This document shows, in pieces, positions 7,466-16,848 of a stretch of DNA of 64,000 bases. The notes below the pieces were generated by a model that was not told where the DNA came from, searched no databases, and worked only from the letters and a program-made list of their open reading frames with translations. The translations under genes and the position numbers were made by a program. Each line of letters opens with the position of its first letter. The first letter of the stretch is position 1. Source of the stretch: SPDF01 sp963812085 (GTDB lineage: Bacteria; Gemmatimonadota; Gemmatimonadetes; Gemmatimonadales; GWC2-71-9); the NCBI GenBank assembly GCA_963812085.1, contig CAWETL010000009.1:372001-436000 (forward strand), in the 5' to 3' direction.

Positions 7466-8811
7466 CGGGAGCCCTCGGCCGCCTCGCGGCCAGGCTGCAC
7501 CTCGACCGTCCGGCCATTCGGGCCTGGATGCTCTACGACTGGGCCAACTCGGCGATGTACGTCGTGATCGTCACGGCCATCTTCCCCACCTACTTCAGTT
7601 CGGTGGCCGCAGCGGGGCTTCCCCCGGTGGAGGCGACCTACCGCTACAGCCTGGCCACCACGCTCGGCCTCACGATCATCGCGCTGCTCTCCCCGCTGCT
7701 GGGCGCGATCGCCGACCACTCCGCGGCCAAGAAGCGGCTGCTGGGCGCCTTCCTGCTGCTCGGGGCCGCCGCCGTCGCCGCGATGTACTTCATCGAGCGG
7801 GGAGAGTGGGTCTTTGCCGCGGGCCTCTTCATCGTGGCCAACATCGGCGTGAACGGCAGCTTCGTGTTCTACGACTCGCTGCTCCCGCACGTCGCCGGTC
7901 CCGACGAAATGGACCAGGTCTCCACCGCCGGCTACGCCCTCGGCTATCTCGGCGGCGGGCTCTTCCTCGTCGCGTGCCTCGGGATCATCCTGGCCCCCGG
8001 TGCCTTCGGCCTCCCGCACGGCGCGGGCCTCACCCCCGCGCAGGCGACCCTCCCGACCCGCATCACCTTCCTGCTCACCGCGCTCTGGTGGATGGGCTTC
8101 AGCGTCCCGCTCTTCCGCCGCGTGCCGGAACCGCCCGGCCGCTCCCTCGACGCCGAGGAGGCGCGGCTCGGCGCCATTCGCGCGTCCTTCTTCCGCCTGG
8201 GGCAGACCTTCCGGAAGCTCCGCGGCTACCGGCAGGCGTTCCTCCTGTTGCTCGCGTTCCTGATCTACAATGACGGCGTTGGCACCATCATCCGGATGGC
8301 CGCCATCTACGGCGAGGAGATCGGCATCGGGCGGACGACGATGATCGCCGCGATCGCCCTGGTGCAGTTCGTGGGCGTGCCGTTCGCCTACCTCTTCGGC
8401 GGGCTCGCGAAGAAATTCGGCACCCGGCCGGCCATCTTCGTGGGACTCGTCACCTACGTGGGAATCAGCGCGCTGGGGTTCTACATGCGCTCGGACAGGG
8501 ACTTCATCGTCCTCGCCGTGCTGGTCGGGATGGTGCAGGGCGGCGTGCAGGCGCTGAGCCGTTCGCTCTTCGCGAGCATGGTGCCGCGGCACCTGTCGGG
8601 GGAGTTCTTCGGGTTTTTCGCGGTCTTCGAGAAGTTCGCGGGGATCCTGGGGCCGGCGCTGTTCTCGCTCGCCATCGCGATGACGGGCTCGAGCCGGATG
8701 GCGCTGCTGTCGGTGGTGGGCTTCTTCGTGGTGGGCGGGGTGCTGCTGGCGGGAGTGAACGTGGCCGAGGGGCAGCGGATCGCGCGGGAGGAGGAACTCG
8801 CCGCCGCCTAG
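7462..8811 (+). CDS. MFS transporter of the Atg22-like / UMF1 group
   Basis: A 449-residue polytopic transporter. The N-terminal AWMLYDWANSAMYVVIVTAIF is diagnostic for the UMF1 (vacuole effluxer Atg22-like) branch, followed by about twelve hydrophobic segments and a central cytoplasmic loop rich in Arg/Glu near residue 240. Eukaryotic Atg22 exports amino acids from the vacuole; substrates of bacterial members are unknown. The GTG start overlaps the SDR stop. The stop codon interlocks with the stop of the opposite-strand diguanylate cyclase, so this is the end of the plus-strand operon. Confidence 0.85.
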   Translation: MTGALGRLAARLHLDRPAIRAWMLYDWANSAMYVVIVTAIFPTYFSSVAAAGLPPVEATYRYSLATTLGLTIIALLSPLLGAIADHSAAKKRLLGAFLLLGAAAVAAMYFIERGEWVFAAGLFIVANIGVNGSFVFYDSLLPHVAGPDEMDQVSTAGYALGYLGGGLFLVACLGIILAPGAFGLPHGAGLTPAQATLPTRITFLLTALWWMGFSVPLFRRVPEPPGRSLDAEEARLGAIRASFFRLGQTFRKLRGYRQAFLLLLAFLIYNDGVGTIIRMAAIYGEEIGIGRTTMIAAIALVQFVGVPFAYLFGGLAKKFGTRPAIFVGLVTYVGISALGFYMRSDRDFIVLAVLVGMVQGGVQALSRSLFASMVPRHLSGEFFGFFAVFEKFAGILGPALFSLAIAMTGSSRMALLSVVGFFVVGGVLLAGVNVAEGQRIAREEELAAA

Positions 8812-9983
8812 GTGTGCCAGCCCACGACCCGGTTGCGGCCGCCGTCCTTCGCCTCGAAGAGCCGCTTGTCGGCGACGTCGAGCAGCTCCGACGGATCGGT
8901 GCCGTCGTCCGGCAGGCAGGCCAGCCCCACGCTGATCGTGAACTGGGCGGTGAGGTCGTTGCGCGGGATGGGGAACTCCGCCCGGGCCACCGCCAGCCGC
9001 AGCTCCTCCAGCTTCTCGAACGCCGCCCGCGCCGTGGTCTCCGGCAGCAGCACCACGAACTCCTCCCCGCCATACCGCGCCACCGTGTCGCTGCTGCGGA
9101 GCCCCTTCGTCAGGATCTCCGCCAGCACGCGGAGGGCCACGTCGCCGCTGGCGTGTCCGTACCGGTCGTTGAAGTTCTTGAAGCGGTCCACGTCGAGGAC
9201 CGCGATGGCCAGCTGGTGCCCGTGGCGCCGCGCGCGGCTCACCTCGGCCAGGAAGCGGGACTCGAAGTATCCCCGGTTGAGCAGGCCCGTCAGGCGGTCC
9301 CGGGCGGAGAGCCGGCGAAGGCGGCGGGAGCGGACGACGATTGCGGTGCTCAGGAAGCCGGAGGCGGCGAGCAGGATGAGGCGGCCCACCTGGTCGCCCC
9401 AGCTCACCATGCCGTAGGTGAACGGCGCGTACCGGAGGTCGTTCAGGTCCCAGAAGGTTCCCGCGGCGATCAGCACGCAGCCGTACTGCACCACGGCGAG
9501 CGCGCCGGCCACCGCGCTGATCCGCGCGTCGTAGCGCAGGCTGCTGGCGCCGATGGAAAAGAAGTACACGCAGAACATGATCCGGCTGTTGACCGCCACG
9601 TGCGGCGTGTCGAGCAGCAGGAACGACACCAGCGTCGCCGTGACGATCGAGACGTCCACGGCGCTGGTGAGGAACCCCAGCCAGGGGCGGTAGAACCCTC
9701 GGCGCACCACGATCCAGACCGCGAGGCCAAAGAGCAGCGCGACAGTCGAGGCCGCGAGGCCGACGTAGGTCTCGACCAGGTAGGGCGCGGTGAACAGGTT
9801 CACGATGGGGATCATCGTGACCGCGATGATGAGCACGAGCCGGACCTGGGCGACGAGCAGTTCGCCACCCGCCCCCGCGTCCATCAGCATCGGATCGGGG
9901 GGATCCCACAGCCCCTCGTCGTCCGAGTCGGGGACGAATTCCGGCGCGGCGAGTCTCGGGAGGCCGTGCTTGCGCGGCGTCAT
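8808..9983 (-). CDS. Membrane-bound diguanylate cyclase (GGDEF)
   Basis: A 391-residue protein. About residues 45-210 hold six or so hydrophobic segments; the C-terminal part is a GGDEF domain that makes c-di-GMP from two GTP. The active site reads ARYGGEEF, and an inhibitory I-site RSSD sits exactly five residues before it, so product inhibition is expected. DRLTGLLNRGYFE and DVDRFKNFNDRYGH mark the domain start. The sensory membrane part is not one I recognise. It begins just downstream of the ETF-quinone oxidoreductase stop (3 bases between), suggesting cotranscription. Confidence 0.9.
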   Translation of the reverse strand: MTPRKHGLPRLAAPEFVPDSDDEGLWDPPDPMLMDAGAGGELLVAQVRLVLIIAVTMIPIVNLFTAPYLVETYVGLAASTVALLFGLAVWIVVRRGFYRPWLGFLTSAVDVSIVTATLVSFLLLDTPHVAVNSRIMFCVYFFSIGASSLRYDARISAVAGALAVVQYGCVLIAAGTFWDLNDLRYAPFTYGMVSWGDQVGRLILLAASGFLSTAIVVRSRRLRRLSARDRLTGLLNRGYFESRFLAEVSRARRHGHQLAIAVLDVDRFKNFNDRYGHASGDVALRVLAEILTKGLRSSDTVARYGGEEFVVLLPETTARAAFEKLEELRLAVARAEFPIPRNDLTAQFTISVGLACLPDDGTDPSELLDVADKRLFEAKDGGRNRVVGWHT

Positions 9984-9986
9984 CGG

Positions 9987-11642
9987 CTACATCGCCCGGT
10001 ATCGAGGACCGCTGCCACCCTCGCGGGGCGTCCAGCGGGGGCCCAGGACGTCGGTGGCCTTGCAGTCCACGCAGTTGGGCGGGTTGACGCGGAGCTCGTC
10101 GCCCACCCGCTCATACACGCCGGCCGGGCAGAGGTGGGCATAGAAATCGGCGACCTCGCCGCTGATGTCCCGCCCGACGAGCAGGTGACTCGGGATGGTG
10201 TCGCGGGTGGCGTTGCCGGACTTGAAGACTGCGTCGAGCTTGCTGAAGGTCAGCACGCCGTCGGGCGTCACGGCCGTTTCCGGGCCCGCACTGCGCGGCG
10301 CTTCGGCATCGGCGTGCATCGGGATGCGCCCGCCGGGGAACCGTCCGCCGGTCAGCGTCATCAATCCCGCCTTGGCCGCCCCGACCATGAACCCGTCCTT
10401 GAAGGCCAGCCGCATGTTCCGCGTCCGGTACAGGTCGTCGCGGATGTAGCTCCCCTCGACCATCCGGTCGTACTCGGCCAGCGCAGCCGAGGAGGTGTCG
10501 CCCCGCTTGAGCGCGGCGAAGATGGCTCGGGCGGCGTAGATGCCCGACTGCATCGCGTAATGGACGCCCTTGAGGGAGGGCACGTCGACGAACCCGGCGG
10601 TGTCGCCGACGAGCAGGAGTCCGTCGCCGGTGCGGCGAGAAGGCAGTGCGTGGTAGCCGCCCTCGGGGATCGTCTTGGCGCCCCACTCGAGGAGTTCGCC
10701 GCCGGAGAGGATGTCGCGGAAGAGGGGGTGGAGCTTCATGCGCTGCAGGAGCGCGTGGACGTCGAGGTTCGCGTTGCCGTAGTCGAGGCCGACCACCAGT
10801 CCGAGCGACACCTGGTCGGGGCCGTGGGGATAGCACCAGCTGCCGCCGAAGGCGTCGGAGGGGAGCGGCCAGCCCATCGTGTGGATCACGCGATCGAGCG
10901 GCCGGGCCACCTTCCAGAGTTCCTTGACGCCAAGCGCGAAGATCTGCGGGTTGGCGGACGAAACGCCCTGCCACTGGCACCAAGCCTGGGCGAGGGTGCC
11001 GCGGGTGCCCTCCGAGAGCACGGTGACCCGCGCGGTGAGGTCGGTGGGCGGCACGAGGTCCGCGCCGGCGTGTCCATCACGGTCGAGCCCGCTGGGCGTC
11101 GTCCGGACGCCGCGCACCGCCTGGCCCTCGACGAGGAGCGAGTCCACCGGGAAGCCGGTGAACACGTTCACCCCGAGTTCCTCCGCCTTGCCGCCGAGCC
11201 ACCGCACCATCTCCGAGATCGAGGCGGAGTAGTTGCCGGTGTTGTGCATCGTGGGAGGCGTGGGGATGCGCCGGGCGGCGCCCTCGGTCATGAAGTACAC
11301 CGCTTCCGCGTCCACCCGCTGGCGGAAGGGGAAGTCGGAGTCGCCGAGTTCGGGAAAGAGTTCGCGGAAGGCGCGCGGATTGACGACCGCGCCGGACAGG
11401 TTGTGCTCGCCGAGGCCCGAGGCCTTTTCCAGCACGCCGACATTGAGTTCGCCGAGCCCGCCGCCCGCCGCCTGCTCGGCCTTGGCCAGCCGCGCGAGCT
11501 CGATCGCGCCCGCGAGGCCGGCCGGTCCGGCCCCGACGAACAGCACGTCCATCTCGATCGCTTCGGCGCCGGGGGATTCCGCCAGGATGAGCTTGTCGAG
11601 CGGCAGCTCACGCTGATGACGGATCGGCAGGATGGAAGGCAA
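9987..11642 (-). CDS. Electron transfer flavoprotein-ubiquinone oxidoreductase
   Basis: A 551-residue ETF-QO, which passes electrons from reduced ETF through FAD and a 4Fe-4S cluster to the quinone pool at the membrane. The FAD motif DVLFVGAGPAGLAGAIEL is near residue 35; a second family motif lies in GLLLVGDTAGFVDVPSLKG. The C-terminal CPAGVY...NCVDCKATDVLGP gives the cluster cysteines. The start is TTG, chosen because AAGGAG lies about 8 bases upstream. A possible -10 (TATATT on the minus strand) is at 11686-11691. etfA, etfB and an acyl-CoA dehydrogenase lie 0.7 kb away on the same strand, so the set forms one electron route. Confidence 0.93.
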   Translation of the reverse strand: MPSILPIRHQRELPLDKLILAESPGAEAIEMDVLFVGAGPAGLAGAIELARLAKAEQAAGGGLGELNVGVLEKASGLGEHNLSGAVVNPRAFRELFPELGDSDFPFRQRVDAEAVYFMTEGAARRIPTPPTMHNTGNYSASISEMVRWLGGKAEELGVNVFTGFPVDSLLVEGQAVRGVRTTPSGLDRDGHAGADLVPPTDLTARVTVLSEGTRGTLAQAWCQWQGVSSANPQIFALGVKELWKVARPLDRVIHTMGWPLPSDAFGGSWCYPHGPDQVSLGLVVGLDYGNANLDVHALLQRMKLHPLFRDILSGGELLEWGAKTIPEGGYHALPSRRTGDGLLLVGDTAGFVDVPSLKGVHYAMQSGIYAARAIFAALKRGDTSSAALAEYDRMVEGSYIRDDLYRTRNMRLAFKDGFMVGAAKAGLMTLTGGRFPGGRIPMHADAEAPRSAGPETAVTPDGVLTFSKLDAVFKSGNATRDTIPSHLLVGRDISGEVADFYAHLCPAGVYERVGDELRVNPPNCVDCKATDVLGPRWTPREGGSGPRYRAM

Positions 11643-11785
11643 GGCGGGGGCTCCTTAGATTCCGGTCACTGAGAGCGGCGACGGTAATATAACGCGACGC
11701 GGAGCAGGCCGCGAACCAATTCACCGCCATAAGCCGTTCCTCGCCAACGGTTTCCACAGCACAACCCAGGCCAGAAAGGTGCTTA

Positions 11786-12265
11786 ATGACTCGACGCACC
11801 GCCGTTCGTGACCCGTGGGTGTGGGGGCAGGTCGCCTTGGCCGCCGCGATCATCGTCGCGGTGCCCTGCGCGGCGAGACGGTGGGGCATGCTCGACCACT
11901 CGGGAAACGCGCTCCGGCTGGGGATGGCGCTCATGGCCCTCGGCCTCGCCACGCTCCTCGCCGGCATCGTGACGCTCGGCAAGAACCTGACCCCGGCCAC
12001 CGAACCGCTCCCCGGCGGCCAGCTCGTGACCCGCGGGATTTATCGCGTGGTGCGGCATCCGATCTATCTCGGGGTTTCGACTCTCCTGACCGGGTACGGG
12101 TGCTTTCGCGGTGGGTGGATCGCCGGCGCCGTCGTGTTCGTGGTGACGGTCGCCTATTTCGATCGGAAGGCCCGCGTGGAGGAGCGCTTCCTGGTCCAGC
12201 GGATGACGGGCTACGAGGAGTATCGTCGGCGGGTGCCGCGGATTCTGCCCGGAGGGTGGCACTAG
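11786..12265 (+). CDS. Isoprenylcysteine carboxyl methyltransferase-like membrane protein
   Basis: A 159-residue membrane protein with about four hydrophobic segments. The end carries the ICMT/PEMT-type methyltransferase signature: LVTRGIYRVVRHPIYLG near residue 85 and a late glutamate-rich segment EERFLVQRMTGYEEYRRRVPR. Bacterial members of this group methylate unknown lipids or prenyl groups. AAAGGTG just before the ATG is a plausible SD. It stands alone on the plus strand between ETF-QO and etfA; a type A repeat copy follows its stop. Confidence 0.82.
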   Translation: MTRRTAVRDPWVWGQVALAAAIIVAVPCAARRWGMLDHSGNALRLGMALMALGLATLLAGIVTLGKNLTPATEPLPGGQLVTRGIYRVVRHPIYLGVSTLLTGYGCFRGGWIAGAVVFVVTVAYFDRKARVEERFLVQRMTGYEEYRRRVPRILPGGWH

Positions 12266-12279
12266 GGATGATCGGGCAG

Positions 12280-12313
12280 GATTGCTTCGGCCACTGCGTG
12301 GCCTCGCAATGAC
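12280..12313. repeat. Dispersed palindromic repeat, single type A arm (reverse orientation)
   Basis: A solitary arm of the palindromic repeat family. It contains GGCCAC-TGC-GTGGCC, a perfect 6-bp stem with a 3-base loop, followed by the common end CTCGCAATGAC. It lies between two convergent genes. The stem's last pair (A-T here) differs from copies with G-C or C-G pairs, so it covaries. Confidence 0.88.
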
Positions 12314-12348
12314 GGAAATGGGCGAGCCCCAACCGCGACCGGTCGATC

Positions 12349-13337
12349 CTATTGGCTCGCGCGCGCCTTTCGGACCGCTTCCGTGAGCCGCGGCACCACC
12401 TCGAAGAGATCCCCCACGATGCCGTAGTCGGCCACCTTGAAGATCGGCGCGTCCTTGTCCTTGTTGATCGCCACGATCGTCTTCGAGGTCCGCATGCCGG
12501 CGAGGTGCTGGACCGCCCCGGAAATCCCGACCGCCACGTAGAGCGCAGGGCTCACGATCCGCCCCGTCTGCCCGATCTGCGTCGACGGGTCGCGCCATCC
12601 GTCGTCGGTGACGGCGCGGGTGGCGCCCACCGCGGCGTTGCCGAAGGCGGCCGCAAGGGCCTCCACCAGCGCGAAGTTCGCGGCCTCCCGAAGCCCGCGG
12701 CCTCCGGCCACGACGACCGGCGCATCCGCGAGGTCGAGCTGCGCGTCGCCCTTGGCGCCGATGGCGGTCACGACCACGCGCGCGGCGGCCGGGTCGAGCG
12801 CGGGAGCCGCCTGCTCCACGCGCGGCGTGCGGGGCGCTTCGACCACGGTGACCGCCCCCGGGCGAAGGGTGACGACCGCCGGGGTCCCGGCGAGCCGCAC
12901 CGTCGTGATGATCTTCCCGATGTGGGTGGGGTGCTGCCCGACGAGGGCGTCGCCCTCGATTGCGAAGGCGGTCAGGTCGGACGCCATGCTCACGTCGAGC
13001 GCCGCCGCCACGCGCGGCGCCAGGTCCCGTCCCTCGGCGGAGGCGGTGAAGAACGCCGCCCGGTACCCACCCGCGCGGATCCGTTCCGCGGCGGTCGCGG
13101 CGTAGACCTCGGGGCTGTAGCGCTCGAGCCCCGCGTGCTCCACGACCACGACCACGTCGGCGCCCGCTCGTCCGAGCGCCGCCGCCTTGCCGCCGATGCC
13201 CGGCGCGCCGATCAGGAGCGCGTGGACCTCGCCGCCGCCGGTGGCGTCGGCCGCCTGCCGGGCGGCGCTGACCGCCTCGAAGGCCACCTTCCGGAGTTCG
13301 CCGCCGCGCGATTCCGCGAACGCAAACACGTTTGCCA

Positions 13338-13338
<1 letters not shown>
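12349..13338 (-). CDS. etfA: Electron transfer flavoprotein alpha subunit
   Basis: A 329-residue ETF alpha subunit, which carries FAD and, with EtfB, accepts electrons from acyl-CoA dehydrogenases. The C-terminal FAD domain is clear: VVAGGRGL, ATRAVTDDGW, QIGQTGRIVSPALYVAVGISGAVQHLAGM and AINKDKDAPIF. The ATG at 13338 (MANVFAF) is chosen because an alpha subunit normally begins here, although the frame is open far upstream. It overlaps the etfB stop by one base (TGATG), so translation is coupled. The upstream open frame is a GC-rich shadow of etfB and the dehydrogenase. Confidence 0.94.
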
Positions 13339-14090
<752 letters not shown>

Positions 14091-14099
14091 GACGACTCC

Positions 14100-15284
14100 C
14101 TAGAACGCCGAGAGGCCGGTGACGGCCTGGCCCAGGATGAGGGTGTGCATGTCGTGCGTGCCCTCGTAGGTGTACACCGACTCCAGGTTGGCCATGTGCC
14201 GCATCGAGTGATACTCGACGAGGATGCCGTTGGCGCCCAGGAGCCGGCGCGCCTCGCGCGCGGCTTCGCACGCCATGTTGATGTTGTTCCGCTTGGCCAG
14301 CGACACCTGGTCCGGCGTCATGGTGCCCTTGTCCTTGAGGCGCCCGAGCTGCAGCGTGAGCAGCTGCGCCTTGGTGATCTCGGTGAGCATCTCCGCCAGC
14401 CGCGACTGCTGGAGCTGGGTCTGGCCGATCGGCTTGCCGAACATGACGCGGTTCTTCGAGTAGCTCAGCGCCTCGTCGAAGCAGGCCATCGCGGCGCCGA
14501 TGCCGCCCCAGGCGATCCCGTACCGCGCCTGTGTCAGGCACATCAGGGGGCTCTTGATTCCGCCCGACTTGGGCAGGATGGCGTCCTTCGGCACCAGGCA
14601 GTCCTGCAGAACGATCTCGCTGGTGTCGCTGGCGCGGAGCGAGAGCTTCCCCTTCTGGTCCTTGGCGGTGTAGCCCTTCGTGGTGCTCGGCACGATGAAG
14701 CCGCGGATCGACCTGGTGTCGTCGATGGCGCCGGTCTTGGCCCAGATGATGGACACGGTGGCCTGCGAGCCGTTGGTGATCCACATCTTGGCGCCGTTGA
14801 GGAGCCAGCCGTCCTTGGTCTCCCGCGCGGTGGTGATCATCCCGCCGGGGTTCGACCCGTAGTCGGGCTCGGTCAGGCCGAAGCAACCGATGTCCTTGCC
14901 CGAGGCCAGCCGCGGCAGCCAGTACTTCTTCTGTTCCTCGGTGCCGAAGGTGTAGATCGGATACATCACCAGCGCGCCCTGCACCGAGGCGAACGACCGG
15001 ATCCCGCTGTCGCCCCGCTCGAGCTCCTGCATGATGAGGCCGTAGGCCACGTTGTTGAGCCCCGCGCAGCCGTATTCCTCGGGCAGGTTGGCGCCGAGCA
15101 CGCCCAGCTCGGCCATCCCGGGAATCAACTGCCTGGGGAACTCGCCCTTGATGTAGGCGTCGCCGATGACGGGCATGAGGTGCTCGTCCACCCAGGCGCG
15201 CACGGTGTCGCGCACCGCCCGCTCCTCCTCGGAGAGCAGCCCGTCCGCGTCGTAGAAATCCACTCCCGCAAATGAGTTCGCCAT
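14100..15284 (-). CDS. Acyl-CoA dehydrogenase, glutaryl-CoA dehydrogenase-like
   Basis: A 394-residue flavoprotein of the acyl-CoA dehydrogenase superfamily. IRSFASVQGALVMYPIYTFG, GCFGLTEPDYGSNPGGM and the C-terminal TYEGTHDMHTLILGQAVTG follow the glutaryl-CoA dehydrogenase pattern, including the Arg/Ser pair that recognises the distal carboxylate and the catalytic Glu of YEGTHD. This would oxidise and decarboxylate glutaryl-CoA from lysine or tryptophan breakdown. It is followed by etfB and etfA, its expected electron acceptor. The substrate remains inferred; no CoA transferase gene is nearby. Confidence 0.9.
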   Translation of the reverse strand: MANSFAGVDFYDADGLLSEEERAVRDTVRAWVDEHLMPVIGDAYIKGEFPRQLIPGMAELGVLGANLPEEYGCAGLNNVAYGLIMQELERGDSGIRSFASVQGALVMYPIYTFGTEEQKKYWLPRLASGKDIGCFGLTEPDYGSNPGGMITTARETKDGWLLNGAKMWITNGSQATVSIIWAKTGAIDDTRSIRGFIVPSTTKGYTAKDQKGKLSLRASDTSEIVLQDCLVPKDAILPKSGGIKSPLMCLTQARYGIAWGGIGAAMACFDEALSYSKNRVMFGKPIGQTQLQQSRLAEMLTEITKAQLLTLQLGRLKDKGTMTPDQVSLAKRNNINMACEAAREARRLLGANGILVEYHSMRHMANLESVYTYEGTHDMHTLILGQAVTGLSAF

Positions 15285-15317
15285 ATCGTGAAGCCTCGAC
15301 CGAAAGCCGTTGAAAGG

Positions 15318-16019
15318 TCAGTCTGACGTGCGCCGGGAGCCGGGGTGGCCCAGGTGACGCCGCGCCGTGGGCTCGATGCCCACCTCGCGCGCCTTCCGGC
15401 GGAACTGCGTGCCGTGATCGACCGGCAGGCCCGACTCGGCCTGCCACTGGTGCACCATCTCGTGCAGGACGGTCCGCTCCACTTCCACCCACCCGTGCCG
15501 CAGGTGCGCCCGGCTCATCGCGATCTCGATCGTCCGCCCGCTCCGGGCGTCGAGGGAGAGCTCGCCGAGCCGGCTCCGCATTCGCCCAGAGAGCCGGAAC
15601 CGGATCGCGGGCAGGGTTTCGCCGAAGTGCGTGGCGTTGAGCCGCCCGTGGATCTCCGACAGTCGGGCCAGCAGGGCGTCGTCGCCGGGGCGGGGCCGCT
15701 CGGCGCCCCGCCGGCTCGGCCGCGCCGGGGGCGCGTGTGCCTCGACCGGAAAGGCGAGGAACTCCTGCTCCGCGGCCCGGCGGGTGGCGCGGCGGGTGCC
15801 GGGCCGCACGTACCGGACGATGGCGGCCAGCACCCGGTCCGGCGCCCACGCATACCCGCGATGCAGCCGGAGCACTCCCCGCCCGGTGACGCTCAGCAGC
15901 ACCGTGCGGTTGGTGTGCGTCGCGAACCCGCGGAACACCGGCATCCCCAGCGAGTCGAGGCGGCGGCGGAGTTCCGCCTCGGCCGCCTCAGGCGACGCGG
16001 CCGGCCCCCACAACCCCAT
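15318..16019 (-). CDS. SprT-like zinc metalloprotease domain protein
   Basis: A 233-residue protein whose C-terminal half is SprT-like. The zinc site is VLHEMVHQWQ (HExxH), followed by GTQFRRKA. The preceding RLNATHFGETLPAIRFRLS is the usual start of the SprT domain (about residues 120-215). SprT-like proteins, such as eukaryotic Spartan, cleave DNA-protein crosslinks, but the bacterial role is unproven. The N-terminal 110 residues are Arg/Ala rich and not recognised. Start: ATG at 16019 gives a 32-base overlap with the phosphoesterase gene; an in-frame start at 16040 is possible. Confidence 0.8.
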   Translation of the reverse strand: MGLWGPAASPEAAEAELRRRLDSLGMPVFRGFATHTNRTVLLSVTGRGVLRLHRGYAWAPDRVLAAIVRYVRPGTRRATRRAAEQEFLAFPVEAHAPPARPSRRGAERPRPGDDALLARLSEIHGRLNATHFGETLPAIRFRLSGRMRSRLGELSLDARSGRTIEIAMSRAHLRHGWVEVERTVLHEMVHQWQAESGLPVDHGTQFRRKAREVGIEPTARRHLGHPGSRRTSD

Positions 16020-16848
16020 GACGCACCCCCGTCCGCGCAAAGGCGTATGTGTCGGCCTGGCGAAACTCGCCGGCGCCCCGGTCCCAGCGCCAATGCGCCA
16101 CGTGCACCGCGTCCTGGTCGATCCGCACCACGTTGAACACCGACGGCCGCTTGCCCCGGCTCCGGTCGGTCAGCGTACCCGCCGTGCTGACGACGGTTCC
16201 GCTCGCGAGCTGGCCCGCGCCTTCCTGGTGGTCATGCCCACAGAGCACCGCGTCGGCGCCGGTGGCGCCGAGGCGCCGCTCGGCGCTCTGCCAGTGCGCC
16301 AGGCCCATCCGCTGGGAGATGTCTCCCCGGAGCACATTGTGATGCAGCACCGCCACCTTGGCGGTGCCGGCGGGCTCCGCCGCGAAGAGCCGCGCCAGGC
16401 GGTCGGTCTCCGAGGCGGGGAGATGCCCCTTCACCGTCAGGTCGCGCTGGTTCCAGGTGAGCGAGCCCGCGGCCAGCCCGTGCGCCGAGAGCGCGCCGGC
16501 CACGACGACGCCCGGCAACCGCAGCACCGGGGTGAGCTCCTCGCCGAAATACGTCCGGTACTTCGCGTAGAGCCGCCGGCGGCCGAGGAGGCCGAAGGGA
16601 CTCCGCCACCACAACACGTCGTGATTGCCGGGTACCAGCAGGGTCGGCGCCGTCTCCTGCATCCGTTCCAGGAACGCGAGGCCGCGCTGGAACTCGCCGT
16701 GCCGGCCGCGCTGGCTGATGTCACCGGAGACCACCACGGCGTCCGGCCGGAGCGACGGCACCAGCCGCTCGACCGCGCGGATCTGCGCCAGGTCCACCGG
16801 CCTGCCGAAGTGGAGGTCGGAGAGGTGGATCAGCGTGCACTCGCTCAC
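15988..16848 (-). CDS. Calcineurin-like metallophosphoesterase
   Basis: A 286-residue metallophosphoesterase. The five metal-binding blocks are visible: LSDLHFG near residue 9, SGDIS near residue 42, PGNHD near residue 75, HHN near residue 180 and GHDHQEG near residue 222. Such enzymes hydrolyse phosphodiesters or phosphomonoesters with a di-metal centre; the substrate is not evident. No signal peptide is seen, so it is probably cytoplasmic. It overlaps the DUF4139 gene upstream by 4 bases and the SprT-like gene downstream by about 32 bases. Confidence 0.9.
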   Translation of the reverse strand: MSECTLIHLSDLHFGRPVDLAQIRAVERLVPSLRPDAVVVSGDISQRGRHGEFQRGLAFLERMQETAPTLLVPGNHDVLWWRSPFGLLGRRRLYAKYRTYFGEELTPVLRLPGVVVAGALSAHGLAAGSLTWNQRDLTVKGHLPASETDRLARLFAAEPAGTAKVAVLHHNVLRGDISQRMGLAHWQSAERRLGATGADAVLCGHDHQEGAGQLASGTVVSTAGTLTDRSRGKRPSVFNVVRIDQDAVHVAHWRWDRGAGEFRQADTYAFARTGVRHGVVGAGRVA